A DNA stretch of 44,849 bases. It comes from Bacteroidetes bacterium UBA1947. Its GTDB lineage: Bacteria; Bacteroidota; Bacteroidia; Chitinophagales; Chitinophagaceae. The position numbers and the translations under genes are program-made. Below the pieces are notes generated by a model, which worked only from the letters and a program-made list of their open reading frames with translations, ran no database searches and was not told the DNA's origin. The DNA lies in NCBI GenBank assembly GCA_002336915.1, contig DDET01000043.1, forward strand, positions 1 to 44,849. The letters run 5' to 3'. This document shows, in pieces, positions 15,965 through 26,615 of the stretch (position 1 is its first letter; each line of letters begins with the position of its first letter).

Positions 15965-16915
15965 CTATCCGTAATAAGCTATCTCACTCTTCCCCTCACC
16001 ATTCCTCATTCCCCTGTACATACCGGCTGAGTTAAAGCACATGTCATAATTGCCTTTGGCATCTACAGCGATCAGTCCACCCTCGCCACCCATCTTCACC
16101 AGCTTTTCTTTTATTACCGTATTGCAAGCCTCCTGCAATGAAAGGCCTTTATACTCCATCAGGCAGGATACATCATAAGCCACTACCGCCCGTAAGAAGA
16201 ATTCGCCGTGACCGGTGCAGGATATAGCGCAGGTATTGTTATTGGCGTAGGTACCCGAACCTATTACCGGGCTATCCCCTATCCTGCCGAAGCGTTTGTT
16301 GGTCATGCCACCTGTTGATGTACCTGCTGCGAGGTTACCGTACTCGTCCATTGCCACAGCGCCCACCGTACCGAATTTATGATCGGGGTTAGGCGACACA
16401 CCTTTCAGGTTGTCTTCTTTATGGTCAAGCTGGTAATAGTCGCTGTCGCGTATCTCTACCCACTGGTCGTAACGTAGCTTGTTGTGGAAATATTCATCGG
16501 GCGCAAACTCTATACCCCTGTTCAATGCAAATTCGGCAGCACCATTCCCGCTCAGGAACACATGGCCTGAGTGTAACATTATCTCTCGCGCCAGCGTTAT
16601 GGGGTTCTTGATATTACGTACCCCGGCCACAGCACCTGCTGCCAAGTCTTTGCCATCCATCACGGCGGCATCCATTTCGTTCAAGCCTTTCTTGGTGAAC
16701 ACGGCCCCTTTACCAGCGTTGAACAAAGGATTGTTTTCCAGTTCCACAATGGCGGCTATAATAGCATCCATTGCAGTGCCACTACCCTTCAATACTTTCT
16801 GTCCCGCATCAAGCGCCGTCGATAAAGCCTCATTGTATTGCTGCTCCAGTTCTTTGCTCATTATAGCAGGAGTAATATTTCCGGCTCCCCCATGTATGAC
16901 CAGTGTATATGCCAT
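15965..16915 (-). CDS. Isoaspartyl peptidase / plant-type L-asparaginase
   Basis: A 316-residue N-terminal-nucleophile hydrolase that cleaves isoaspartyl dipeptides and L-asparagine. The N-terminus has the family motif VIHGGAGN, followed by GSGTAMDAI and FNAGKGAVF. Autocleavage should occur before Thr183 in HKFGTVGAVAMD, making alpha and beta chains, and AAGTSTGGMTNKRFGRIGDS follows as in the family. No signal peptide, so it should act in the cytosol; some relatives are periplasmic. It probably contributes to turnover of damaged proteins or peptide nitrogen. It heads a two-gene unit with the small exported protein. Confidence 0.93.
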   Translation of the reverse strand: MAYTLVIHGGAGNITPAIMSKELEQQYNEALSTALDAGQKVLKGSGTAMDAIIAAIVELENNPLFNAGKGAVFTKKGLNEMDAAVMDGKDLAAGAVAGVRNIKNPITLAREIMLHSGHVFLSGNGAAEFALNRGIEFAPDEYFHNKLRYDQWVEIRDSDYYQLDHKEDNLKGVSPNPDHKFGTVGAVAMDEYGNLAAGTSTGGMTNKRFGRIGDSPVIGSGTYANNNTCAISCTGHGEFFLRAVVAYDVSCLMEYKGLSLQEACNTVIKEKLVKMGGEGGLIAVDAKGNYDMCFNSAGMYRGMRNGEGKSEIAYYG

Positions 16916-16981
16916 TATTTATTGAAAATTATAGATTTTAAAATCGAAAAATATCCTGTTTCAAGCACCCGGAATCCTGCA

Positions 16982-17482
16982 TCACTGCAAGTAGGCGGCT
17001 ATTATCTCATCTCCTTTAGTTTCCACTTCTATGTGCTCCTGCATAGTAGTCGCCACGGTATGGCCAACGATATCAGGCGAGACAGGGAAGGATTTATGCT
17101 TACGGTCGACCAGTACAGCGATCATTACCTGTTTAGGTTCATAGTCGAGCACCGGCTTCAAAGCATATAGCAGGGTTTTGCCCGAGTTGGCCACGTCATC
17201 TACCAGCACGACCGTGCGAGCACTGAGATCTTCATCTACTTTTATCTCTTCCGATAATGGCTTACGTTTATTCAGCTTCATACTCAATACCGTAACTTTC
17301 AAAGGGCTTATGGCCTGCAATCTTGTACCAAGGCTCTTCGCCACTGCCAGTCCGCTGCCATCTATTCCTATCAATGTAATAGCAGTTTCATTGCTGTTGC
17401 ATTCCCACAGTTCATAAGCCATGCGCTGCAGTTTCCTGTCTATGCTTTCTTTGTCCAGTATCAGGATGCGTTGTTTGTCCAT
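16982..17482 (-). CDS. Phosphoribosyltransferase-family protein (PyrR-like)
   Basis: A 166-residue type I PRTase with the PRPP-binding signature VVLVDDVANSGKT at about residues 91-103 and a phosphate-loop segment GIDGSGLAVAK at ~39-49. Size and layout are close to PyrR, the bifunctional pyrimidine attenuation protein/uracil PRTase, but pyr genes are not adjacent and the base specificity cannot be read off. The start at 17482 lies 4 nt after the stop of the ABC permease gene, so the two share a transcript although their roles look unrelated. Confidence 0.85.
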   Translation of the reverse strand: MDKQRILILDKESIDRKLQRMAYELWECNSNETAITLIGIDGSGLAVAKSLGTRLQAISPLKVTVLSMKLNKRKPLSEEIKVDEDLSARTVVLVDDVANSGKTLLYALKPVLDYEPKQVMIAVLVDRKHKSFPVSPDIVGHTVATTMQEHIEVETKGDEIIAAYLQ

Positions 17483-17486
17483 ATCA

Positions 17487-18746
17487 TCAATTTGAGCGTA
17501 TTGCTACTACGGGGTCCAGCCGCGATGCCGTGTATGCAGGTATGAATCCTGCCAATACACCCACTGCTGCCGATATGCCTATCCCGAATAAAAAGTTTTT
17601 TAAAGATAATGTAACTGCGAAATTTGCACCATAAGTGAGCCCTACACTCAGCAGTAAGACAACCACAATTCCCACCAGCCCGCCAATAAGGCAAAGTGTT
17701 ATCGCCTCAACCAGGAACTCGGCAAGTATACTGCTGCCACGTGCACCAATAGCCTTCTTCAGGCCGATCACTTTGGTACGTTCTTTCACGGTCACGAACA
17801 TGATATTTGCTATGCCGAAAGCACCAACGAGCAGCGAGAAACCGCCGATGATAAAACCGATAACATTGATGGTACTAAAGAAAACATCCAGCCGCTCTGA
17901 TATCTGGCTCAGCTGGTTGATGGCAAAATTATTTGCCTGGCCGGGCCTTACTTTCCGCTCCCTGCGCAGCACTCCTTCCACTTCGTACTTAATGTCTTCC
18001 AGGCTTTTACCATTGGCAGCCTTTACGACAATAAACGGTTCGTAATTGAGCGACTTCACATCCACAAGGCCCGCAGCGGCGGCATAGTAGGGAAAGATCA
18101 CGCTGTTGTCAAAGTCAAAGCCGGCCATGTTCTGTCCAAGCTTCTTCATTACGCCGATCACGTTGAATTTTCTGCCCAGGAAGCTAATTGAGCTGCCGGT
18201 CGCGTCTACATTGCCGGGGAAAAGTGTTTTGTACACTTCGCTGCCTAATACTACCGAATTGGTGCCCGCGTCCAGTTCCGAGGAGCTAAGGTAGCGACCC
18301 TGCGCTATTTCTATATTCTGTATCTTATCAAAATTGAGCATTACAGAGTAGCCGGTAATGCTGCTTGCTTCCAGCTTGTCATTTTTGATAGTAAGGTTAT
18401 TGATCGGTAAGCAAAGCGTAGCGAACGATGCCTCAGGCACCTGGTTCTCTACAGCTCTCATTTCGTGGGGGCTCATGCTGGGGCGGCTCCAGTACTCCCA
18501 CCATTTGTATTCGCCGCCATCATCCATCCATGGCCAGCGGCCCACATAAAGCACATCGCTGCCAAGGGTCGACATCTCCTTTTTTATATTGTTCTTCATG
18601 CTGTCCAGCACGGTAAGCACGGCTATAATGCAGAATATGCCTATAGTGATACCCAACAGTGAGAGGAATGTGCGCAATTTATTAGCCCTAAGCTCCTGGA
18701 AGGCCTGCGAAACGCTTGTAGTAATGATTTGCGCGGAATAGCTCAT
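17487..18746 (-). CDS. MacB/FtsX-type ABC transporter permease
   Basis: A 419-residue permease with the MacB layout. One N-terminal membrane helix (LRTFLSLLGITIGIFCIIAVL) follows the cytosolic lead, then a ~220-residue periplasmic MacB_PCD domain (residues ~45-285), then three helices of the FtsX domain (around 290-320, 345-375 and 385-405). No ATPase gene is next to it, so its motor is encoded elsewhere. Members export peptides, lipids or lipoproteins or act as mechanotransmission devices; the substrate here is unknown. It is first of a two-gene unit with the phosphoribosyltransferase. Confidence 0.92.
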   Translation of the reverse strand: MSYSAQIITTSVSQAFQELRANKLRTFLSLLGITIGIFCIIAVLTVLDSMKNNIKKEMSTLGSDVLYVGRWPWMDDGGEYKWWEYWSRPSMSPHEMRAVENQVPEASFATLCLPINNLTIKNDKLEASSITGYSVMLNFDKIQNIEIAQGRYLSSSELDAGTNSVVLGSEVYKTLFPGNVDATGSSISFLGRKFNVIGVMKKLGQNMAGFDFDNSVIFPYYAAAAGLVDVKSLNYEPFIVVKAANGKSLEDIKYEVEGVLRRERKVRPGQANNFAINQLSQISERLDVFFSTINVIGFIIGGFSLLVGAFGIANIMFVTVKERTKVIGLKKAIGARGSSILAEFLVEAITLCLIGGLVGIVVVLLLSVGLTYGANFAVTLSLKNFLFGIGISAAVGVLAGFIPAYTASRLDPVVAIRSN

Positions 18747-18754
18747 TTGTAAAG

Positions 18755-18762
18755 CAAATTTA
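18755..18762 (-). promoter_or_regulatory. -7 box TAAATTTG upstream of the ABC permease gene
   Basis: TAAATTTG on the minus strand fits TAnnTTTG and starts about 16 nt before ATG 18746. It lies back to back with a plus-strand box at 18808-18815 in this divergent promoter region. Confidence 0.35.
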
Positions 18763-18781
18763 GCTTTTAGTTCTAAATTCG

Positions 18782-18815
18782 TTGTATGCCGGTAAATGTT
18801 TTAGCTATATTTTTG
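18782..18815 (+). promoter_or_regulatory. Candidate promoter of the MFS gene
   Basis: A -7 box TATTTTTG (18808-18815) fits TAnnTTTG, and a TTG (18782-18784) lies 23 nt upstream. The leader to the TTG start at 18838 would be only ~16 nt. Confidence 0.4.
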
Positions 18816-18837
18816 CCCTTATTAAATATAAACACAT

Positions 18838-20109
18838 TTGCAGCCTGCCTTAAAATTTTTATTAAAGAACAAAGCCCTAAAACATCCGCATTTCCGAAGG
18901 TACCTTACGCTGCGCTTTTTTATCATACTTGCACTCAATATGCAGCTCACCATCATCTACTGGTGGGTATATCATCTTACTAACGACGTTTCGCTAGTCG
19001 GTGTCCTGGGCTTGTGCGAGGCCATACCGGCCATTGGCTGCTCCCTGTTCTCCGGCCATTTTGTTGATCAGCGCGAGAAAAAAGGAGTTTTGTCGGGCAC
19101 CATCATCCTGTATATAATACTCGCAGTAGCCCTTGCGTTGATATCGCTGCCCTATGTGGAGGCACAGGTAGGCATTCCATGGGTGGTCAGGATGATATAT
19201 GCCGGGGTCTTCGTTAGCGGCGTTTTACGCGCTTTCATCAGCCCCGCTTCCTTTGCCCTGATGGGCACGCTCATACCGCGCAAACATTACACCAGTGGTA
19301 CCACATGGAGCAGTACTTCATGGCAGATAGGCTTCGTAGTGGGCCGCCTGCTGGGTGGTGTAATGCTGGTAATGGGTATTAGTATCAGCCTTTTTGCCGT
19401 GCTGGTTTTTGAGCTGGTTTCGTTTGTTTGTATATTAGGCATACCCCGGCAAGAGATCATGCAAAAAGACAAAGAGCCGGTAGTAAAAAGCCTGAAAGAA
19501 GGCCTGAACTTTGTGTTCAGGACACAATTGATATTTGCAGCGCTTTCGCTCGATATGTTTGCTGTGCTATTTGGCGGGGCAGTAGCTTTATTGCCCGTAT
19601 ACGCCAAGGACATTCTGCACGTGGGCGCCATAGGTTATGGCTGGCTGAATGCGGCTCCCGGTATTGGCTCGGTCATGACCTTGTTCCTGCTTTCGTTCAT
19701 ACCTTTAAAAAAGAAGCCGGGCTATAAATTACTGGCCTGCCTGGCTGGTTTTGGCGTTGTGACTATAGTATTCGGTATCTCCACCAACTTTTTCCTTTCG
19801 CTGGCAATGCTGACCCTCGCAGGTATGCTCGACGCAGTAAGCGTGGTTATAAGAGGAATAATACTTCAGCTATATACCCCCGATAAAATGCGCGGCAGGG
19901 TTGCAGCGGTCAATACCATGTTCATTAGTTCGTCCAACGAGCTTGGGGCAGTAGAGAGCGGCTACACTGCAAAATGGATGGGTACGGTACCCGCTGTGGT
20001 GTTTGGCGGCTGTATGACTATTGCCGTGGTCGCTGTCACATGGTTTGCTGCACCTATGTTACGCAAACTAAAGCTTGACCCTAACGAGCATCCGGAACAT
20101 AAAACATAA
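18838..20109 (+). CDS. MFS transporter
   Basis: A 423-residue major facilitator protein with about 12 hydrophobic helices and a cytosolic loop near residues 195-215. It resembles MFS_3-type (enterobactin-exporter-like) carriers: LCEAIPAIGCSLFSGHFVDQREKKG carries the loop 2-3 signature. The start must be TTG 18838: an in-frame TAA lies at 18829-18831 and the first internal Met is deep in helix 1. The last 29 nt overlap the 3' end of the convergent DUF486 gene. Substrate unknown; efflux of a drug or siderophore-like molecule would fit the subfamily but is inference. Confidence 0.88.
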   Translation: MQPALKFLLKNKALKHPHFRRYLTLRFFIILALNMQLTIIYWWVYHLTNDVSLVGVLGLCEAIPAIGCSLFSGHFVDQREKKGVLSGTIILYIILAVALALISLPYVEAQVGIPWVVRMIYAGVFVSGVLRAFISPASFALMGTLIPRKHYTSGTTWSSTSWQIGFVVGRLLGGVMLVMGISISLFAVLVFELVSFVCILGIPRQEIMQKDKEPVVKSLKEGLNFVFRTQLIFAALSLDMFAVLFGGAVALLPVYAKDILHVGAIGYGWLNAAPGIGSVMTLFLLSFIPLKKKPGYKLLACLAGFGVVTIVFGISTNFFLSLAMLTLAGMLDAVSVVIRGIILQLYTPDKMRGRVAAVNTMFISSSNELGAVESGYTAKWMGTVPAVVFGGCMTIAVVAVTWFAAPMLRKLKLDPNEHPEHKT

Positions 20110-20431
20110 AGTACACTGCGCCGAGAATAAATATAAACGCAACTACGTAATTCCAACGCATAGGTTCGTTTAAGAAGAATATGGCAAATACTGCAAACAC
20201 GATCAGGGAAATAACCTCCTGTATGGTCTTTAGCTGGAATGCAGAATAGCCCTCTTTCAGTCCATACCTGTTATTGGCCGGCACCATAAAGCAATATTCA
20301 AAAAATGCAATGCCCCAGCTTATCAGTATGAGCTTGATCAATGGTGTATCGGCGGTGTTTTTTTTCAAATGACCATACCATGCATAGGTCATAAAGCAAT
20401 TAGAGGCCAGCAGGCAAAGAATGGTGCGCAT
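20081..20431 (-). CDS. DMT-superfamily DUF486 membrane protein
   Basis: A 116-residue protein with four membrane helices, matching DUF486 (half-size relatives of drug/metabolite transporters). Visible family features are YAWYGHLK after helix 1, the FFEYCFMVPANNRYG segment and FFLNEPMRWNYVVAF in the last third. It probably acts as a dimer. Function unknown. It converges with, and overlaps by 29 nt, the MFS gene. Confidence 0.88.
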   Translation of the reverse strand: MRTILCLLASNCFMTYAWYGHLKKNTADTPLIKLILISWGIAFFEYCFMVPANNRYGLKEGYSAFQLKTIQEVISLIVFAVFAIFFLNEPMRWNYVVAFIFILGAVYFMFYVPDAR

Positions 20432-20481
20432 AAAAGGAGTTTAAAGTTCTAAGATAAATATTGTGCCGCTACCAAACATAA

Positions 20482-20510
20482 AAAGCGCCCCACCATAGGT
20501 GGAACGCTAT
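20482..20510 (-). terminator. Terminator-like hairpin between DUF486 and the exported-protein gene
   Basis: CCACC/GGTGG (20490-20494 with 20498-20502), extended by AGCG/CGCT (20484-20487 with 20505-20508) across a 2-nt internal loop, is flanked on the left by AAAA, which reads as TTTT on the minus strand. It lies 23 nt after the stop of the gene at 20533. Confidence 0.55.
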
Positions 20511-20532
20511 TATATTTTTATAAGGTTCTTAT

Positions 20533-20922
20533 CTATCTGCTCGCGCGAGCCCCGGTTTTCGACCACTGCTCGAACTGTTGCGTCGTAAGTATCTTTTGGT
20601 ATTGCTCCCTCCTTAGTTTCGCAATATCATTGATTGCCTGGGCTGCCTGCTTGCGATCTGAAATACGTTCTGCCTTACTTGTCATAAAAGCAAGGTTTCT
20701 ATTGACCGTTAATACAGATGAGGCCTGTTGCTGGCTGAGGCCAAGGTCTTTGGTCATTTGATCTGTTTGCCCTTGTACATAAACAGTTAATGGTATGCCG
20801 GCAACTTCCATCTTGCTTACATCTTCCGTTTGCTGTGTGGAGTTATTAGCCTTGTTTTGCTGGGCATTGCTCGTATAAACGAGCGCAACAGCTAATGTTG
20901 ATAATAAAAGTATTTTCTTCAT
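20533..20922 (-). CDS. Small exported helical protein
   Basis: A 129-residue protein with signal peptide MKKILLLSTLAVALVYTSNAQ. The mature part is Gln/Lys-rich and mainly helical (TKDLGLSQQQASSVLTVNRN, RKQAAQAINDIAKLRREQYQ, ILTTQQFEQW). This layout recalls small periplasmic Spy/DUF4168-like proteins, in which a 'LTxxQ…' helix pair recurs, but I cannot assign a family. The envelope location is firm; a chaperone-like role would be inference. Confidence 0.75.
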   Translation of the reverse strand: MKKILLLSTLAVALVYTSNAQQNKANNSTQQTEDVSKMEVAGIPLTVYVQGQTDQMTKDLGLSQQQASSVLTVNRNLAFMTSKAERISDRKQAAQAINDIAKLRREQYQKILTTQQFEQWSKTGARASR

Positions 20923-20994
20923 AATAGTTATTTTGGAGGCAGGTTTAATTATAAAACTAAGATATTTATTTTAATTAACATTCAGCTAATATAA

Positions 20995-21022
20995 AAAATG
21001 CCCCGCAATCGCGGGACATTTT
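20995..21022 (-). terminator. Terminator of clpB
   Basis: CCCGC/GCGGG (21002-21006 with 21011-21015) is extended by ATG/CAT and AAA/TTT pairs across one mismatch. The A-run on the left becomes a T-run on the minus strand, 22 nt after the clpB stop. Confidence 0.7.
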
Positions 21023-21043
21023 CTTGTTTATACTTTCTTCTTG

Positions 21044-23671
<2,628 letters not shown>

Positions 23672-23855
23672 ATGTCTATTTTTCTCTCCCCTATATTCCC
23701 ATAAAAAACGTTCCAAAGCGATATTACAGGAAATATTGGCATATTATAGTACAAAGACTGGACAAGCTGTCTTATTCGTTGGAAATCAACTGAATAAATA
23801 GCAGGTCAGTGGTATAATATGCTGTCCGTCAAAATCGGCAACTGCCAAAAAATCA

Positions 23856-23883
23856 AGCGCCCGTGGTAAAAACCGCGGGCGCT
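23856..23883 (-). terminator. Terminator of the gene at 23904-24194
   Basis: AGCGCCCGTGGT and ACCGCGGGCGCT form a 12-bp stem with one G-T pair around AAAA. It lies 20 nt after the stop of the minus-strand gene at 23904; an A-run precedes it on the plus strand. Confidence 0.65.
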
Positions 23884-23903
23884 CTTATTACTATTTATCT
23901 CCG

Positions 23904-24194
23904 TTAGTTCAATACGCTATAAGAATAGATCGCATCATCCAGCACCTGCTCCAGTCCATTAAATTCCGACAAAGGCATGGCTGTGTGCCACTTATTGTCC
24001 TCATCCTGCTGCATTTCCACATGGATGGTTTCGTGCCCCGGTATTTCTATATCGACCAGGTATTTAATTTTATTTCCCGGCAGCTGTTCATTGCTGAAGT
24101 CGCAGAGGAAATGATTGCCATTATAACAAATGGCTTTGAAGAAGCTGTAACTTACAGGTGATCTCTTTTCAGTGGTGGCGTGTCTGTTAAACAT
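23904..24194 (-). CDS. Small cytosolic protein of unknown function
   Basis: A 96-residue protein without signal peptide or membrane helix. It has a beta-rich core (YSFFKAICYNGNHFLCDFS, IKYLVDIEIPGHETIHVEMQ) and an acidic helical C-terminus (GLEQVLDDAIYSYSVLN). No family recognised. It has its own well-formed promoter (24215-24245), a pair of 16-bp direct repeats just upstream of that, and its own terminator, so it is an independent, possibly regulated, single-gene unit. Confidence 0.7.
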   Translation of the reverse strand: MFNRHATTEKRSPVSYSFFKAICYNGNHFLCDFSNEQLPGNKIKYLVDIEIPGHETIHVEMQQDEDNKWHTAMPLSEFNGLEQVLDDAIYSYSVLN

Positions 24195-24214
24195 ATTGCG
24201 TAGGTTTAATGACT

Positions 24215-24245
24215 CAAAAGTATATGCCGCACTTCCCCTTTCAAA
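24215..24245 (-). promoter_or_regulatory. Well-formed Bacteroidota promoter (TTTG-N19-TACTTTTG)
   Basis: On the minus strand TTTG (24242-24245) is followed, 19 nt on, by TACTTTTG (24215-24222). Both elements and the spacing fit the Bacteroidota primary-sigma consensus, making this the best promoter match in the window. The leader to ATG 24194 is about 15 nt. Confidence 0.65.
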
Positions 24246-24270
24246 GTTTTTTGCCCGGCTTAACCCGCCG

Positions 24271-24308
24271 TTTATAAACCGATAACCAGCCCTTTAAAAA
24301 CCGATAAC
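24271..24308. repeat. Two 16-bp direct repeats, 22 bp apart
   Basis: TTTATAAACCGATAAC (24271-24286) and TTTAAAAACCGATAAC (24293-24308) differ at one base and start 22 bp apart, about two helical turns. A related GAACCGTTAA follows at 24309-24318. They sit 26 bp upstream of the -33 element of the promoter at 24215-24245. Confidence 0.65.
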
Positions 24309-24329
24309 GAACCGTTAAGAAATGAAAAA

Positions 24330-24352
24330 GCAGGAATACCATTTATTCCTGC
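24330..24352 (-). terminator. Terminator of the sphingolipid operon
   Basis: GCAGGAAT/ATTCCTGC (24330-24337 with 24345-24352), extended by an A-T pair, forms the stem. On the minus strand it is followed by TTTTTCATTTC. It lies 27 nt past the stop of the tetR-type gene, the last gene of the operon. Confidence 0.7.
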
Positions 24353-24378
24353 CTGCAAATATGTGCTGCGTAAGGTTT

Positions 24379-24996
24379 CTAATTCTTCAGTGCCTTTATC
24401 AAAAGATCTATCGAAAAGTTGATAAGTTCCAATGGATCTTTATCTGTGTGCTCCCCTACTATCAGGTTCAACCTTAGGCCCCTCAGCATGCTGATGCTAA
24501 TAAAGGTCACGTAATCCAGCTTCTCCTCATCCAGTTTTTTAAATTCTCCCGTCTCTATCCCGAACGATATGATCGATCTCAGCAGATCCAGCTCAATAGT
24601 ATCATACTTTTTCCTGATCACCTGCTGCAGGCACAGACTGCCGTCGCCTTCTGGATTAACGATGTTCAATAAAATAATACGCTTCTTTAAGGCACGGTTA
24701 ACGGTAAGGGCAAAAGTTCTCAGTTTATCTTCGGCGGTTGCTGCCTTTTGCACCTCGCTCCTTATCTCCTTAATAATGCTCTGTTTTTCTTTGAGCACTA
24801 CTGCCTCAAAAATATCTTCCTTCGTGGGGTAGTAGTAATACAGGCTGCTTTTGCCCCTGCCTATCGACCGGGCAATATCCTCCATCGTAGTCTTGTTCAG
24901 GCCAAACTTTTGAAAAAGGGTTCTTGCGGCTTCCAATATGGAAGCCTTCATTACTTCATCCCTTGTCGTTTCCACTTTTAGCATATGAACAAACAT
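24379..24996 (-). CDS. TetR-family regulator at the operon end
   Basis: A 205-residue TetR-type repressor. The N-terminal helix-turn-helix (residues ~14-60: ILEAARTLFQKFGLNKTTMEDIARSIG, then SLYYYYPTKEDIF) is typical; the C-terminal ligand domain is helical and unassigned. ATG 24996 is used; ATG 24984 (MLKVETT) is equally possible. It follows the Aur1-like gene by 33 nt and is the last gene of the operon, so autoregulation of the pathway is a reasonable inference. The inverted repeat at 36077-36093, next to the operon's -7 box, is a candidate operator. The ligand could be an acyl-CoA or a sphingolipid intermediate, but the sequence does not show this. Confidence 0.9.
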   Translation of the reverse strand: MFVHMLKVETTRDEVMKASILEAARTLFQKFGLNKTTMEDIARSIGRGKSSLYYYYPTKEDIFEAVVLKEKQSIIKEIRSEVQKAATAEDKLRTFALTVNRALKKRIILLNIVNPEGDGSLCLQQVIRKKYDTIELDLLRSIISFGIETGEFKKLDEEKLDYVTFISISMLRGLRLNLIVGEHTDKDPLELINFSIDLLIKALKN

Positions 24997-25029
24997 TTAT
25001 CACATCAAACTATACACTTCTTCTGTCCC

Positions 25030-25983
25030 TTAAGTCGTAAGCCGCACCATCTTCTGTACAAATCCCGAAAACCTGGTCCTGGTAGCCAGCCAGTTAAACA
25101 AGATAATACCCAATGTTGCGCAACCTACACCTGCCAGCACATCAAGCACATAGTGATGGCTGGTATACACAGCGGCAAACCACACCCCAAGCATAATAAT
25201 GCCGAAGAATATACTTTTGAAGCCCATTTTATTCCTGAGGCTGAAATAAAATACAATGGTTGGGTACGATGAATGTAATGAGGGCATTGCAGCAAATACG
25301 TTCGAATTCCTGCTGTACAGCGATTTGAAAACAACCACATGGAAAAATTTATCAAACCGGCCAAGGCCTGCGATACCGCTCAAGGTATGCTCATTGAACA
25401 CAAATCCATGCTCCTGTACATACCAGGGTGGTGCAGCAGGGTAAGCATAGTAAAGCACGAAGCCCAGCATATTCACCAGGAAAAAGGTCATGGAGAAATA
25501 GATGAACTGCTGCCTGTTCTTGTAAAAAAGATAGGTAGCAAACATCAGGGGCACCGGTATCCAGGTCAGGTAAAAACAACCCGAGATCACATCGCAAAAG
25601 GTGTTGGCATGTGCCAGCCAGAATTCATTGGGCGTTAGCCTGGTACCATTTTGCATTATACCGAAAATGCTCTTTTCCAGATCGTAGAGGCTCTCTATGT
25701 GCACGGTGTTGTACCGGTAGTTGGGGAAGGCCTTCATATAGTCGAAGATCACCCAGTAAAGCACAAAGATGGAGGAGCCTATCAGGAACTTCCTTGTGCC
25801 CTTTGAAATGAAGTATAGCACATTCACTACCGTCAGCAAAAAGAACTGCTCTATCCTGGTACCGATCAGGAAATAGGACAACAATAAATACCCTACGGAT
25901 ATACATGCCATAAGCAGGATATCTGTTTTACGCCATAAACTAAAATTCGAAGCTGCCGAACTGCTGCCATTCATTTTATTCAA
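25030..25983 (-). CDS. Aur1-like PAP2 inositol-phosphoceramide synthase (predicted)
   Basis: A 317-residue polytopic PAP2-superfamily enzyme. It has a PAAPPWYV motif (PPWY at 185-188), MPSLHSSYP with His237, and YTSHHYVLDVLAG with His277 and Asp281. This set is typical of fungal Aur1 and of the bacterial homologues placed in inositol-lipid clusters of Bacteroides. The expected reaction moves phosphoinositol from phosphatidylinositol to ceramide, giving inositol phosphoceramide and diacylglycerol at the inner membrane. It starts 3 nt after the hydroxylase stop. The neighbours (inositol-phosphate synthase, CDP-alcohol transferase, spt) support this over a generic lipid phosphatase. Motifs are seen; the reaction is inferred. 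Confidence 0.85.
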   Translation of the reverse strand: MNKMNGSSSAASNFSLWRKTDILLMACISVGYLLLSYFLIGTRIEQFFLLTVVNVLYFISKGTRKFLIGSSIFVLYWVIFDYMKAFPNYRYNTVHIESLYDLEKSIFGIMQNGTRLTPNEFWLAHANTFCDVISGCFYLTWIPVPLMFATYLFYKNRQQFIYFSMTFFLVNMLGFVLYYAYPAAPPWYVQEHGFVFNEHTLSGIAGLGRFDKFFHVVVFKSLYSRNSNVFAAMPSLHSSYPTIVFYFSLRNKMGFKSIFFGIIMLGVWFAAVYTSHHYVLDVLAGVGCATLGIILFNWLATRTRFSGFVQKMVRLTT

Positions 25984-25986
25984 TAA

Positions 25987-26613
25987 TTAAGCCTGCTTTT
26001 TTTCAAAATCCGAGCGCAATATCTTATCCCACAATGGTGAACTTACACCATAACCCTTACTAGCGTCGGAATAATGGTGTAGCATGTGATGTTTCTTTAA
26101 CTTCTTCCAGAATTCGCTTTTAAAATTGTAATGGTGTATGGCATAGTGGCTGATGTCATAAAATAAATACCCCGTCACAAAGCCCGGGAAGAACGACCAC
26201 AAATGCGCAGTTGTGAGGAACTTCGAGAAAAGGAAATAGAACAGGAAAGCCAGAGGCACGCTTACCGCCGGCGGCAGCACCAGCCTCTTGGTGTCATTGG
26301 GATAGTCGTGGTGCACCCCGTGAAAAATAAAATGCATCCTCAGGCCCCATTTGGACTTGGGTACATAATGAAATACAAAGCGGTGCAGGATATACTCCGC
26401 GGCAGTCCACACCAGCAGGCCTATAATATAAAAGCCTATAAAACCCGGGACGCTAACTTTAGCAACCATAAATGCCCTTATTGCAAAAAACAGGATCACA
26501 GGAATGTACATAAACAGAGGTACTGAGAAATGTACCTTTGAAAAGAATTCCATAAAGTTGCTCTTAAACATGCGCACGGATTCCTCCGAATTAGAAACAT
26601 AGTTTTTTTTCAT
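25987..26613 (-). CDS. Fatty-acid/sphingolipid hydroxylase
   Basis: A 208-residue membrane di-iron hydroxylase of the fatty-acid hydroxylase superfamily. All His clusters are present: HRFVFH (77-82), HGVHH (98-102), HYAIHH (156-161) and HHMLHH (175-180), among four or so helices. It resembles the catalytic part of Scs7/FA2H, which adds a 2-hydroxyl to the N-acyl chain of ceramide, but lacks the cytochrome b5 domain. Many Bacteroidota ceramides carry hydroxylated acyl chains, so modification of the ceramide acyl chain is the best guess; long-chain-base hydroxylation is the alternative. It lies 2 nt after the CDP-alcohol transferase gene and 3 nt before the Aur1-like gene. Confidence 0.88.
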   Translation of the reverse strand: MKKNYVSNSEESVRMFKSNFMEFFSKVHFSVPLFMYIPVILFFAIRAFMVAKVSVPGFIGFYIIGLLVWTAAEYILHRFVFHYVPKSKWGLRMHFIFHGVHHDYPNDTKRLVLPPAVSVPLAFLFYFLFSKFLTTAHLWSFFPGFVTGYLFYDISHYAIHHYNFKSEFWKKLKKHHMLHHYSDASKGYGVSSPLWDKILRSDFEKKQA

Positions 26614-26615
26614 GA

